This document shows, one piece after another, positions 1 to 15,458 of a DNA stretch of 64,000 bases. Below the pieces are notes generated by a model. The model did not search any database. It had not been told where the DNA came from and worked only from the letters and a program-made list of their open reading frames with translations. Location: NCBI RefSeq assembly GCF_017591435.1, contig NC_059281.1, positions 10,017,402 through 10,081,401 of the forward strand, read 5' to 3'. Source of the DNA: Portunus trituberculatus (Eukaryota; Arthropoda; Malacostraca; Decapoda; Portunidae). A program made the translations under genes and the position numbers. Positions within the stretch are counted from its first letter, which is position 1. Every line of letters starts with the position of its first letter.

Positions 1-2140
<2,140 letters not shown>

Positions 2141-2352
2141 CTCGTATTCTCAAACACTTTATACTTCACCTCCACTATTTCAAAAGGTTTTATTTAAATT
2201 GACACGCGTTTTTAAGGTGATTTACGTTTCTAGAGGCAGAGTGACAAGATTTCTATATCATTAACTGGAGATACACGCTTGAAAATCTTAATAATCATGT
2301 TTGTGGCCTTGGAGAGTAGCTGTAGTGAGAAAGCAAAGCGTTTCTGTACACC
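2141..2352 (+). mobile_element. MITE-like element, family M2, single core unit
   Basis: This copy starts GTATTCTCAAACACTTT and ends near GCAAAGCGTTTCTGTAC, which are roughly inverted to each other. The inside matches the repeated unit at 39588-40190: the words TCTAGAGGCAGAGTG, CAAGATTTCTA and GTGGCCTTGGA appear in the same order. It has one core unit, against about four in the later copy. The class (MITE) is inferred from short imperfect terminal inverted repeats and multiple copies; no coding sequence is present. Confidence 0.5.
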
Positions 2353-3000
2353 GGCATGTGGCATTACCTCATCACAGCACAGCAAAACCATTTCCTCCAT
2401 GCACCACACCACACCACAGCACCAGTCCTTTACATCACCACCACATCACACGGCACCTAAACATCTGTCCTTTAGCACCAACAACATATGCTAACGGCCG
2501 CCCTTCCTTTCTTTTAAGCCCAGATGGAGAAAGAGAGGAGGAACAATGGAGTGACCCAGCAGATGAGACGCGCCTGAGATGAATGAAATGAAAGCGAGAT
2601 TCTCACAAGACTAACACACCACCACCAGCATCACCCGCCATCTTTGAATCCGAATATTTGCACACGATTCTGGAGTGCTACCTAATATGGATACACACAC
2701 ACACACTCTCACACACATAAACGCTATCTCCATCATCTTTATCGTAAGAATCAGTGGTAAACGAGATAATATTGTAAAAAAACAGCATCTCCATTCTCTT
2801 TAAGATTGGTGGAACAATTAGGACAAGGACGAGAAGAGATAAGACATGAGGAAAATGAGACCACTTCAACCACAACGGAAAGACAATAACGAAGGGGGGG
2901 GGAAATAAAGGGGGAAAATGTAACGGTGAAAGACAGATGGATAGGCCGACAGGTGTAAAATAGTGATGCTTTGGTGAGGTAACTAAAGGTGGTGGCGTGA

Positions 3001-3080
<80 letters not shown>
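3001..3080. repeat. (GT)n microsatellite
   Basis: About 78 bases of uninterrupted GT. Other simple tracts nearby are (CT)n near 3185-3233, (GT)n near 3235-3251 and 3563-3612, (CA)n near 3730-3778 and (GT)n near 3839-3907. Confidence 0.95.
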
Positions 3081-3081
<1 letters not shown>

Positions 3082-3178
3082 CTGCACCTGTCTCACTTTC
3101 CTACCTCCTCAGCACTCACTACCTTCACTTTCGCCGCCTTCACCTAAGGAATGAGCACTTTCTCTCCTTCGTCAGGAG

Positions 3179-3236
<58 letters not shown>

Positions 3237-3251
3237 GTGTGTGTGTGTGTG

Positions 3252-3560
3252 TTTCACTGTTTGATCTGCTGCAGTCTCTGACGAGACAGCCAGACGTTAC
3301 CCTACGGAGCGAGCTCAGAGCTCATTATTTCCGATCTTTGGATAGGCCTGAGACCAGGCACACACCACACACCGGGACAACAAGGTCACAACTCCTCGAT
3401 TTACATGCCGTACCTACTCACTGCCAGGGTCTCACCCTGCTCACTGCTAGGTGAACAGGGGCTACATGTGAAAGGAGACACACCCAATTATCTCCACCCG
3501 GCCGGGGAATCGAACTCCGGTCCTCTGGCTTGTGAAGCCAGCGCTCTAACCACTGAGCTA

Positions 3561-3563
<3 letters not shown>
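3252..3563 (-). mobile_element. tRNA-derived SINE, family A, copy 1
   Basis: Read on the minus strand this begins GGTAGCTCAGTGGTTAGAGC (pol III A box within a tRNA D-arm) and has GGAGTTCGATTCCCCGGCCG (B box). A roughly 220-base tRNA-unrelated body follows, ending in GCAGATCAAACAGTG and an AC tail. The anticodon stem-loop reads CTGGCTTCACAAGCCAG, giving anticodon CAC (valine-like). The first few bases of the head are replaced by a CA repeat. Copies of about 290 bases recur at 5530, 5826 and 25352. Confidence 0.88.
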
Positions 3564-3617
<54 letters not shown>

Positions 3618-3728
3618 CCTTACAGCCCGTTATGACCTGTTGGCTCACCTACACACACACACACACTGGTCGACCTTGAGTTGCAAGAGTATGACCTCCT
3701 AACGGAACTCAGATTGGCAGGCATTAAT

Positions 3729-3778
<50 letters not shown>

Positions 3779-3837
3779 GGAGAGTCGACATTCAAGACAC
3801 ACACACACATTGAATTTTAAAGTCAAAAGATTGAGAA

Positions 3838-3907
<70 letters not shown>

Positions 3908-3909
<2 letters not shown>

Positions 3910-5520
3910 CCTGCTCAGTGCTCTGGCCTCAAACTTGGAAGACATTCACCCCCACCCTTATCACCACCCCCACCACCACATCAAACACCCCTGGTCCTTT
4001 ACATCCTCCCCATGCCTGTTTTACCTTGTCCCACCCACTGCCACTCACCTCTCCCCACCTACACCCAATAACCTTGCCCCAGGTACCCCCGCCCCCCTCG
4101 ACAGCTTCCCCCCTACATACTACCTCCCTGACATCACCAAACGCCATACCGGTCCCGCCTTTCTCCGTCTCCCACCACCACCACTACCATCACCACCAGC
4201 CGACACGGAAGCGGCTGCCCACACTCCGCCCGTCGCCTGGTCTTGAGTCTTGGGCGGGTTGGGAGTGGCTAGGGGCGCCGCGGGGCCTCTAACACGCCCG
4301 TTCAAGCGTTAGGCACCACTGGAAGCCTTCACATGCCTCTTTATTCATTGCTTAAAGCCTTTTTGTTGAGCTATCGCCATCTTCACCGTCAAGAGTCCTT
4401 CTGTGTGTGAGTATATGTGTGTGTAGACCCGCGCCGCCCTCCCTCCTCCGCTACATGTTACGAATTCCACAGTCCCCAGGCCAACGGTCCTCACTGACCA
4501 GCCCCTCAGTGTCCTCACCACCCACCTTGCGCTTCTACACCAGCAAAAAGTCCACCAGGCGAGCGGGGACGTCACCTTCTGAGCCGCCTCCGGGTAGGAA
4601 TCCAAAGCAGAGGCGTGAATCACAATCAATACACGGTTCAGGACACAATAACAAGTCACGAGCACTGTCAAGGGATGCCAGCTGAGCCCTCAGAGCGACA
4701 CAGCCCTACCACACGACTGTTTACTATCAACTGATTCCCGTGGTGATGGGGATGGAGATCTGTCTACTGGGCAAGGTTGGCAACTTGGCAGTGCACGCAG
4801 GAGGTGCCACCTACCGGTATAATCCCCTTCATTACTTGATACCCTCGGCCACTGTATCTCTTTATAACTCAACTCGTGCTCAATATAGAACGTTGTTTTA
4901 ATGAAGGAAGGGAGAACAAAGCCGGTTTCCCTCTCCTTTCTGTGGAATGGGGAAACTTTTTCATCATGCAGCTGCCACCGTGCATGAAGGAAAAATCAGC
5001 ACACGGGGAGCCTGTCGCTTTTGTTTCTGAGATGCCAGTGCTTAGAGGACCTTTGCCTGGAGTAGAAGGGGACTGGCGACGGATGCTCTAAAGACACCCA
5101 GCATCGGACAAGACACGGTAAGACTTATCACCACCTAACCCTGCTTTTCTCGCTCACTGGCATCCATACCAGGGCTGCCAACCGCTGGGCCGCTCCTCAC
5201 CAGAATGGAGTGACTCTACTGGCAAATAGCGTCACTTTAGCATCAACAAACAGTCAGAGAGGCCAGCTGGGGAGTCTCTCGGGCCAGCAACAACTTCCCA
5301 GACCCAGCTGCACCCAACGCACGTATCACAACCACTACAGCTGCTGCACACGAACACAGCCAAAGGAAAGGGTGACAGGGAGAACGTCAGCGAGAGAAAC
5401 TTTCTTCCCGCGCGTATGTTTGATTTACCAGCATTGGGTTACCTGAGGGCTCTGAAAAGACTCCCCCGTCAGGATAATGAAACACCAATACCACGCGCAC
5501 ACACACACACATACACACAC
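3908..5520. other. Gene-free stretch
   Basis: No gene or known repeat is recognised between the (GT)n tract ending near 3907 and the SINE pair at 5530. The first part is C-rich with CCA/CAC runs. Open frames of 60-130 codons occur on both strands but overlap each other and show no domain. Confidence 0.6.
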
Positions 5521-5529
5521 AATACACAC

Positions 5530-5820
5530 GGCCCGGTAGCTCAGTGGTTAGAGCGCTGGCTTCGCCAGAGGACCGGGGTTCGATTCCCCGGCCGGGTGGA
5601 GATATTTGGGTGTGTCTCCTTTCACGTGTAGCCCCTGTTCACCTAGCAGTGAGTAGGTACATGATGTAAATCGAGGAGTTGTGACCTTGTTGTCCCGGTG
5701 TGTGGAGTGTGCCTGGTCTCAGGCCTATCCGAAGATCGGAAACAATGAGCTCTGAGCTCGTTCCATAGGGTAACGTCTTGCTGTCTCGTCAGAGACTGCA
5801 GCAGATCAAACAGTGAATTA
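5530..5820 (+). mobile_element. tRNA-derived SINE, family A, copy 2
   Basis: The head GGCCCGGTAGCTCAGTGGTT is followed by the B box GGGTTCGATTCCCCGGCCGG. The body continues through CTTTCACGTGTAGCCCCTGT to GCAGATCAAACAGTGAATTA and an AC tail. A few bases of the anticodon loop are missing (CTGGCTTCGCCAG), so it could not fold as a functional tRNA. It abuts an (AC)n tract on the 5' side, and its own AC tail is the landing site of copy 3. Confidence 0.9.
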
Positions 5821-5825
5821 CACAC

Positions 5826-6131
5826 GGTCCGGTAGCTCAGTAGTTAGAGCGCTGGGTTCACAAGCCAGATGACCGGGGTTCGATTCCCCGGCCGGGTGGA
5901 GATATTTGGGTGTCTCTTTCACGTGTAGCCCCTGTTCACTTAGCAGTGAGTAGGTACGGGATGTAAATCGAGGAGTTGTGACCTTGTTGTCCCGGTGTGT
6001 GATGTGTGCCTGGTCTCAGACCTATCCCAAGATCGGAAATAATGAGCTCTGAGCTCGTTCCGTAGGGTAACGTCTGGCTGTCTCGTCAGAGACTGCAGCA
6101 GATCAAACAGTGAATTACACACACACACACA
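5826..6131 (+). mobile_element. tRNA-derived SINE, family A, copy 3
   Basis: This copy lies head-to-tail with copy 2, starting GGTCCGGTAGCTCAGTAGTT only five bases after copy 2's GAATTA terminus. The anticodon arm is CTGGGTTCACAAGCCAG and the B box GGGTTCGATTCCCCGGCC is intact. The body matches copy 2 closely and ends in GAATTACACACACACACA. Its position suggests insertion into the AC tail of copy 2. Confidence 0.9.
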
Positions 6132-6289
6132 TAGGGGAGGGCAGCGCCAAACTCCGGTCTCGTGTAAGCCGCTTCCGCACTTTTAAGCTTTAATATATAT
6201 GCAAATTTACCGCCGTCTGGCTGTGTGGGCATCAATGGTACCGTAGGCTATAATCATTACTGTAACACACACACACACACACACACACA

Positions 6290-8552
6290 GTAGTAGTAGT
6301 TTTTATTGACAAAACAAAAACGCAGCTTAACATCAATTCATAGATACATACATTAATATTTTGTCCATGGAAAATGATAAAGAAACAAATAAACTTGAGA
6401 GGAAAACAATACTATAACTAATTCAATTATTAAAAGGTATGAAGTACTTCTTATACAAAATTACATAACTCAGCTAAATGTACTTTTTCATTGAATATAT
6501 CTTGAATGCTAACAAAGTTCAGCATCAAGTGCCTCTCTCGGCAATGGGCAGTTAAGGGACAATCCAACAAAGCATGTTTTTCAGTTTGTACTTGAGAAGC
6601 ATCACAGTGACACACGTTCTTCAGGCGGCGTTCGGCTCCACCTCCCTACTTCTATTCTCAGACTGTGAGACATAGTCGAAGTCTCGTGAATGCTTCTCGT
6701 TTGTAGTCCGGTATAAACTCTTTCGTGGTGTATATCGGGTGCACTGTCATAGTAGGGTTCATATCACTGATATAGCACGTTAGTTTAGTTGCACCTTGTG
6801 CACACTTAACCAATTTGTTGTATTGCTTTTCTATTCCTTTGATACTATTTGACAACCATGTTTCAGCACCACACAACAAAGATGACATAACAGCAGCGTC
6901 AAATGCCTTTCTTTTATAAATGAATAGCATCTGTGTTTTACTTGCACAAAATATGGCGAATTTATTCACAATTGCTTCAGACGCAGTTTCGTGTCGAGCC
7001 ACAGCTGAGTCACTTTTCCCTGACTCCGTAAACCAAGCGCCGAGATACAAATATTCAGAAGCATAACCCACACTCACTCCACCGCTCACCAACGATAGTT
7101 TGTCATTTTCTTGGCCATTAACTAAAAATATTTGGTTTTCTTTTCATGAATTACCATGCCACTGTCATCACAAAACCTACGAACAATACTAAGCTTTAAT
7201 TCGCACATTTCTCTACTTGTAGCCAATATTACAGTATCATCCATAAACAACAATGAGTGAAGATTTCCCAGAAAACCATCACTTCCCACTGTTCGTAACA
7301 TACGAACCATATGATCCACATATAACACAAACAACAAACAACTTGACGGTGCTCCTTGGCGAACACCAATAGATGTATCTATGACTGCTGATTTTAGAAT
7401 ACTTTTGTAGACTCATACATTCTCTTTATTGCTCTTAACATTATACTTCCACATTCCAATGTCTTGAGACGCTCAATCAATTTAAACCTAGGAACCCTAT
7501 CATAAGCTTTACTAAAGTCTATGAACAAAACATATAATTTAATTCTTTTAGATACTGCGTAATCACACAGTAATCTTAAGGTCATGATCTGTTCCACACA
7601 GCCTCTACCTCTCTGAGCACCAGCCTGACATTTATCTATGTTACACCACAGTTTCAACCTATTGAGTATCAAAGTGTCATAAATCTTAGAAAGTGTATCC
7701 ATAATGCTAATTTCTCTGTAGTTATTACAAAGTAAACGATCACCAGACTTATACAAGACAATCAATTTACTGTAACACCAAGTTATTGGATAAGTACCAC
7801 AGGAAAACACAACATTAAAAATAGTCAGCAAAAACATGACCCACCTCACTGGTAGACTTCTTATAATTCCTGGACACAACCCACTGTAAGATTTATTGAC
7901 ACTCATGTCGCGTATAACTACGTCCAATTCATTAGGTGTAAAAGGATCATCCAGCACAGGCATATATGGACCATTTTCTATGTTCTGCACTAAATTTTCT
8001 ACATTTGGTTGTCTTAATAATTCTTCAAAATGTACGTTAAACTGTTCTTCTGTTGACTGTAGTGCGTTAGCACCTCCAACACCTCCTTTCCAGTGTATAG
8101 CTCTCCAAATCAATTTGTTGTCTCCAGAATCCAGCAGTCTCTTCCACCTCGGGTGTGTCTCATCCCATAAATGCTCAGTGATGGGCTGTTGTTTGGTGAG
8201 TGCAGTCGCAGCCTCCATTATGACTCGGCAACCCTCCGAAAGTGCAGCACTGACGTCGATTCCAGCGCTATTCAGCTTACCTCCGGTGGTGCAGTCAGCT
8301 CCAATGCATCTACCAGGGGCTCCATGTCTACTTTCTTGTAGCATACGCTCTTTCGTAATCTGTTTCCATAGTTTATGGAGCAGTACGACTCTCCAAGAGA
8401 AGATGATCTCTAGCAATTGATTAGGTGAGATTGTTCTGTAACTGTCAACCAACAAGGTGACAAACAGAGGAGCGTGATCAGATCCTTGAACATCTTGATG
8501 GATATTCAGGTCTCTTATCAGATCAATACATTTATTAGTAGCAAGACATTAA
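6290..8552 (-). mobile_element. Non-LTR retrotransposon, 5'-truncated, broken reverse transcriptase
   Basis: On the minus strand the first residues contain a GSDHAPLF motif, the typical end of an apurinic-type endonuclease domain, so the element is cut inside its endonuclease. A 353-codon frame (8455-7394) then carries reverse transcriptase motifs: LYKSGD, NNYREISIMDTLSKIY, FIDFSKAYDRVPR. After a frameshift, 7337-7122 holds RQGAPSSCLLFVLYVD just upstream and the FMDD catalytic box (family norm F/YxDD). A third frame (7092-6658) matches the post-RT region (EYLYLGAWFTESGK). The 3' end shows short CTA repeats next to an AC tract. At least two frame breaks make it inactive. It differs from the LINEs at 24 kb and 42 kb; I do not assign a clade. 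Confidence 0.85.
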
Positions 8553-9344
<792 letters not shown>

Positions 9345-9710
9345 GGGGGGGTGCACAGCTGGAGGTAAGTGGAAAATGTAACACGGATATCATGAAAATT
9401 TAAAAGGACAAAAAGGGTAAAGGCTTTCGTGTACTTTTTTTTTCCCTTTCTAATACTCGAGACTGGACTTCACTCACTCACTCACTCACTCACTCACTTA
9501 CTTACTCACTCCACCACCATCCCTCCCTCTCTCTCTCCCTCTCTCCAGCCTCTTCCTACAGGTCTAATACGAACCAACACAAGGGAACACAAAGTAAGAA
9601 CGAAAAAAAAAAAAAAAAAAAAAAGCTGGCCACGTGTTAGTTCTTAGGGGGTTATGCTGTTTGTGTTGTGGTAATCTTTGTTTATCTAAAGTGAGAAATG
9701 TAGGATGGCG

Positions 9711-9712
<2 letters not shown>

Positions 9713-9795
<83 letters not shown>

Positions 9796-9811
9796 AACTA
9801 CAACACAAACA

Positions 9812-9862
<51 letters not shown>

Positions 9863-10076
9863 AATTATCATAAATACAACGCATTACATTATGACTGTAG
9901 TGATGATGATGATGATGATAATGATGATAGTGGTGATGATGGTAAGGAAGAAGAGAGGGAGACGGCGTAGAAGGAGGAGGAGGAGGAAGAGGAGGAGGAG
10001 GAGGAGGAGGAGCGATATGTTGGTAATAATTCATAAGTTTGCTCCGTGTCACCCTCAGATCACAAATGGTAGAGAC

Positions 10077-10127
<51 letters not shown>

Positions 10128-10214
10128 CCCAAATCACAGGTAACACTAAACGCCCACACCTGCACAGTACCTTTCATTAACCCCACCCGTTGCTTGGGAA
10201 AGAGTAAACAAACC

Positions 10215-10256
<42 letters not shown>
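9713..10256. repeat. Second block of microsatellites
   Basis: Tracts of (GA)n 9713-9794, (CA)n near 9805-9860, (GAT)n near 9900-9935, (GGA)n near 9975-10013, (GA)n near 10079-10126 and (CA)n near 10217-10256. No gene is seen between them. Confidence 0.93.
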
Positions 10257-10259
<3 letters not shown>

Positions 10260-10831
10260 AATAAGTTTACCCATGAAACGTAAACAAAAATAAACAAAAT
10301 CAAGGTTAGAAAGTCAACATATTAACATTCCTCTTCCTTTGTCCTTATTATTATCATTTCCATCATTATCTCCCCCCATGAATGCCTCCTTTACATTCTC
10401 TCCCCTCCGGTCTTCCCCCATCCCGTCGCTCAACACGCGTGCGTCATCACAACACTCCCACTCACCCCAGTGTTTGTAAACATTAATACCGCCAAGGACA
10501 CCCTCCCTATTGCCTCAAGGCGCGGCTGGTCATCTGTGGGAGGTGGACGTAAGATAGATAGATAGATAGAGAGAGAGAGAAAGAGAGAGAGAGAGAGCAG
10601 GAAGACTTTTTTGAGCTAAATCACCTGAAGGAAATGACCTTTTAACAATAAATGGCAAGCGAAATACAAAGACGCTGCGAAAAAGTACATTGATTGAAAA
10701 TACGCACGCACACACACACGCACCCGCACACACACACACACACACACACACACTCGGCCATCAGAATCAAATTAACAGAATTCGTGCCCATTTGCTTCCC
10801 ATTGTAGCTTTAATGTATGTAGAGGGTGGTA

Positions 10832-10833
<2 letters not shown>

Positions 10834-10912
<79 letters not shown>

Positions 10913-11015
10913 CTATCTATATCTATCTTGAGGAAATATCTACTTTTGTAAGAGGCAATTAGAAGAATAAGGTATATAAGCTCATGTAGACACAGACAGG
11001 CACACATACAAACTA

Positions 11016-11050
<35 letters not shown>

Positions 11051-11094
11051 CCGTGAATGTAAAACACCTATACAGAGAAGTAAGCAACCAAAAT

Positions 11095-11155
<61 letters not shown>

Positions 11156-11196
11156 ACATACAATAATAATAACAATGATAATAATAATAATAATAA
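10834..11196. repeat. (CT)n, (CAGA)n, (GA)n and (AAT)n tracts
   Basis: (CT)n 10834-10907, tetranucleotide (CAGA)n near 11019-11051, (GA)n near 11098-11150 and an imperfect AAT tract near 11162-11196. Confidence 0.9.
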
Positions 11197-11230
11197 AGAT
11201 TCAAAAACTGTTACGTGTTAACCTCTTTTA

Positions 11231-11844
11231 ATCTACATTTTTTTCCCAGTCCATCCTTGGAATATCTCGTGTCGGAGTTTGCCTAATGAATGGACACTGT
11301 GGAAAAGTTAAATAATAGTACAAAAAATGGCAAAAACATTATTCTTAAAATTATCGGAAAGGTCAAACTAAAAAAAAAAAGGTCAAATAATAAAAAAAAG
11401 GTCTAAAAGTGTTCAAATAGTCAACAAATTATCAGAAAATGGTCAATATATTCAAAAAATGGTCAAAAATAGTCAATATAGTCAGAAAATTATCAAAGAA
11501 TGGTCAAATATTCAAAAAATGGTCAAATAGTAAATAAAAAGGTGAAAAAATGGTTACTATACTAAAAAAAATGGTCAGATAATGGTCAATATAGTCACAA
11601 ATGGTCAGAAAATAGTCAAATAGTAAAAAATGGTCAAAACATGATCAACTAGTCAAAAATTGGTCAAAAATTGTTAACTAGTCAAAAATGGTCAATGTAG
11701 TAAAATATGGTAAAAAAAGGTCAAACAGTAAAAAAAAGGTCAAAACATACTAAAACTAGCCAAAAAATGGTCAAAAATGGTCAACTAGCCAAAAAGTGTT
11801 CAGAAAATGTTCAAATACTCAAAAAATGGTCAAATAATAATAAC

Positions 11845-11885
<41 letters not shown>

Positions 11886-12030
11886 TAATAATCCAGATCC
11901 AGGAATTGTTGAGTTAGGAATACGTATTTCACTGTAACCTGGTCCGTGTCAAGAGGTTTTTATTTACATTTTTTCCCAGCCGATCCTTGGAATATATCGT
12001 GTCGGAAGTTGCCTAATGAATGGACACTGT
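11231..12030. repeat. GGTCAAA-type minisatellite bracketed by a 70-base direct repeat
   Basis: Two direct copies of a roughly 70-base sequence (11231-11300 and 11961-12030) share CCTTGGAATAT and TTGCCTAATGAATGGACACT. Between them, about 11320-11840 is an A-rich degenerate tandem array built on the words TGGTCAAAAA and TAGTCAAAAA, followed by an (AAT)n tract near 11838-11892. The open frame through it encodes only lysine/asparagine-rich simple sequence. The bracketed layout could be a degraded element or a segmental duplication. Confidence 0.7.
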
Positions 12031-12268
12031 AATTAAAACCAGCAATTAAACTACATTGTTATATTTCCTTCACTAATTGTAGTTGAGAATGTCTGGGCAA
12101 CCTTGGGACGGAAAACTGGAGGAGGAAGGATGAGGAATGAGGAGGAGGAGGAGGAGGAGGAGGAGGAGGATGATTAAGAAACAAACTACTCCCTAGCCCT
12201 GACACTCATAATTACTCCATCCTTCCTTCCTTTATCTGGCTTGAAATGTAATGACGTGTGTGTTGTTG

Positions 12269-12300
<32 letters not shown>

Positions 12301-12474
12301 GGTGGTGGTGGTGTTGTTGGTGGTGGTGGTCAGTAGCACATTAACATGTCTGCAGCTACTAATTGACACATTAATTCATTCATGTATTGAAGCAGATGTG
12401 TTGAGCGAGTGTGCGCAGTGGTGAATGATGGTGAGAAGTGTGGCGCATGTCCTTGTGTGGTATGTGGTGCGTGC

Positions 12475-12523
<49 letters not shown>

Positions 12524-13798
12524 CGAGTGTTGATAAGCAGAGACCTGGAAATGTGACTGTAAAAGCTTTAATTGAAAGTGTGATGAAGCTGTCACGGCCA
12601 AGGGCGCCGGGCGGCGGGCAACGGGTGGGCGAATGGCGAGGGAAGGGTGGTGGTGGTGGAGAAACACGCAGAAACATAAGGAGAAACAAACAGCGGTGAA
12701 TCTTTATGGGTACCAGACTACATAACGCACGGTGAGGGAAAAAAGATAGCAAAGATTATGGAGAGCGTATTTTCATCATCATTGTTTTTACTCGCTGTTT
12801 CTTATCTCGTGATTCACCGGAGTGGCGCATCTCCAGCTCTCTTCCACCCTGTTATCTTCACGCTCTTGCTGCTCTTCTTAATTACCTACCCGCTCGACTC
12901 CCCCTTTTCCCACCTCCCACCTCATGCATCACTGCTTACTTTCTCATAACTTTCATATCCATTATCTTATTAAAACTAAGTTACCTTGATTCTTAATTGA
13001 ACTTCATACCTTTCACTGTCTTCTTATTTTCTTCTTCCTCCTCCTCTCCTACACCAAGCCTCCATTACTTTCAAGGGCTCTGGTTGAAATGACGCTGGAA
13101 TTTTAGAGCATTTTCACTTTGGAAAGAAGAAACGGTCTTAAGATTAGGGCTAATCCTGTGTGCGATGTTGAAAAATGGTCGCTGTGACAGAACCAAGCGT
13201 CATACGACCTTTGGTGTTTGCACATTTGAAACATCATCTTGTTACTGGACTAATGGCATAAAAGAAGACCAGAAAGACACCTCTATTTCATCACGGTGAG
13301 TACAGACGTGATTTAGCCTTGCCGTGTCGCAGTTTAGTCGAGGCAGGCATCTAGACGAGTTTATCTTGAAATATGACTTGTTGGAGAGAAGGAACTCCAA
13401 ATTTTCTTCCTTCACTGCAAGGGGTAACTCTGGAAACCCATCAATGCTTTCCAAGCTATTTTTAAAGGGCTAGACGAGTTCAAGTATTACTATTTTCTAT
13501 TTGGGTAGTCTTGACGTTATTTATCTCTCATTACTACATTCCATCATTATTTCCATTATTTCATCGACTTTTGAGATCGATAGAATAGCAACTGTGAGGG
13601 CGACTGGAGATACTACACAAGTTAGCAAACGTCTTGTAGAATCTCAATCAAGATGTTTAATTTATTACTGCTAGTTTGCTGCTCACACCGCTGCCTTGTA
13701 CTCGCAAGTTCTTTGGTTTGTCACAGGTTACCAATGGACAAACTATTACTATAACGAATAAGACTTTTCCAAGCATATGAAAAACCTCCCTCTGTATT
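12031..13798. other. Gene-free stretch with simple repeats
   Basis: Contains (GGA)n near 12138-12170, (GTT)n/(GGT)n near 12262-12330 and (GA)n 12478-12520. No gene or domain is recognised; the short open frames on both strands show nothing identifiable. Confidence 0.6.
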
Positions 13799-13993
13799 TA
13801 GCCCTTTCAGTATACCAGGACGTGTTTCCATATTCATTCTGCTCACTATTTGGCGATTTTATACAGCTTGAGATTAAAATAACAGACTGGCCATTAATCT
13901 TCAGAGCTCAATATACCTTTCCTATCGTAAATAAAATCGTCTAAATACACGCAAAACTCATGTTAAAAATGCGTGCCAGTACTGAGTGAGTTG
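13797..13993 (+). mobile_element. TTAA MITE, family M1, copy 1 (degenerate)
   Basis: It begins CCCTTTCAGTATACCAGGAC and carries the family's internal landmarks: CATATTCATTCTGCTCACTA, GGCGATTTTATACAGCTT, GGCCATTAATCTTC and AATAAAATCGTCTAA. The right end (CCAGTACTGAGTGAGTTGA) has lost the perfect inverted match. Both terminal TTAA sites are worn. Confidence 0.75.
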
Positions 13994-15300
13994 AGAATCC
14001 AAAACATTTAAAATAACACAAGACAAAACAGAAGTACGCCATGAAATATTTGGTTTAGTTGGCTATTCCAGACGTGAGAGCGCGCGAGGGGCTGCGAGGG
14101 CGGGGGACTGGTGGTGGCAACGAAGACGCACTGATTATGTGGCGCTGGTGGCAGGGTGGTCCATCTGCACTCCTGATGACGTCAGGTGGTGATTGACTGA
14201 CGGCACCAACATCAAATGTCGAAAAAATCATACATAAAAAGGCTAATTTCGCACCCTGGACGCAAATCGTTACAGACAGCCATCCACACACAGCTGTACG
14301 AGATTGTTTGAGTTGATCCCGTGCAAACTGTGACTGTTGGGTAAGATTATTCAATATACCTAGAATAAAATCTGAAATGTCACTCGGGGTTCACATTTCC
14401 TTGTTATCCTGGAATAGCACACACATTTACTATGGAATTAAGTACAACAACATAGCGAATGGCGAAATACGACATCTACTAGTCCTGCCAACATTGATGC
14501 TGCGCGCGATCCACCCACCCGCCCTCTCCGCCTGCTACCCCGCCCGTGGAGCCAGAATTTGAAATCATGGTGAAATGGGATTGATTAACATGAATATCAT
14601 CATTTTAAGAAATACGTGAGCAAAAAAATCCTGGATAAACGACTTTGAAAAATGGAAACCCATGTTAGTTTTTCGTCAATTCAGGACACGACACTGTAAT
14701 GAAGGGAGGACGAGGAGGTGGATAAGAATAATCGTATGAAATCAAACGAGTTATACAAACAAGAGTCAATCAAGCCCTTGATGAGAGACATAGGTGTTTT
14801 TGAGGTGGTAAGGACGGAGTGATGAAGGGGTGCGGTGGAGTAATAGTGATTTTTTAAGTGGTGGGGGAGGAGGAGGAGGAGTACTTTAATAATTACTTCA
14901 TTAATTTGAGTAAGTATTTTTTTCTTTATTTGTTTCCTCAGTGCCATCCATCTCTTTCTTCCTGGCTACTGAGTTGAAGGTTTGCGGGTCTGTCAATCAA
15001 GGAGGCGAGGCACTGTCACATTTCCTATACTGTTCGATCATCTCATACTATGTTATCTTTCCCTCCCCAAATCTAGTCAGTTTTTCACCACACTTGTTTT
15101 TTTTCAAATTTTCTTAAAACTGGAAGTGTATGAACTAGAAGAAAAATAATAGCAAAATGTTACTGAGAAGCATAAGGAGGTAAAGTGAGAGAGTGAAGGA
15201 AACATGCTGTGCAGTAAGTAGTAAGCAGGGAGAGGAAATGGAAGAGAAACATCTAGCGGGCATGTTCATTGATCGTCGGTCGTGTAGTTAGTTGTTTCTG
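13994..15300. other. Gene-free stretch
   Basis: Mixed-composition sequence with several 60-100 codon open frames on both strands. None has a recognisable domain, and no repeats are evident. Confidence 0.5.
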
Positions 15301-15458
15301 CGAACGCCGTCGTCTTCTGCTGTTCTTCCCCTAAGTCGCTTTCCTGCATTGGGGCTCAGTAGTGCCGCATAAAGGCCCTGAGTACAGTGTTTCCGCAAAT
15401 TTGCCTGACTGAACGAAATTCGCAATTATTTGCACGAACGAGTGAACGAACGAAGTAT

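Noticed and set aside
5530..5600. Apparent tRNA genes (valine-like heads at 3494, 5530, 5826, 25580; Leu/Ser-like at 40764 and 58760)
   Set aside because: Each head is followed by the same tRNA-unrelated body and tail, and some have deletions in the anticodon arm, so they are SINE promoters and not tRNA genes.
11707..11937. 76-codon Lys/Asn-rich frame
   Set aside because: Comes from the degenerate GGTCAAA array and the AAT tract.
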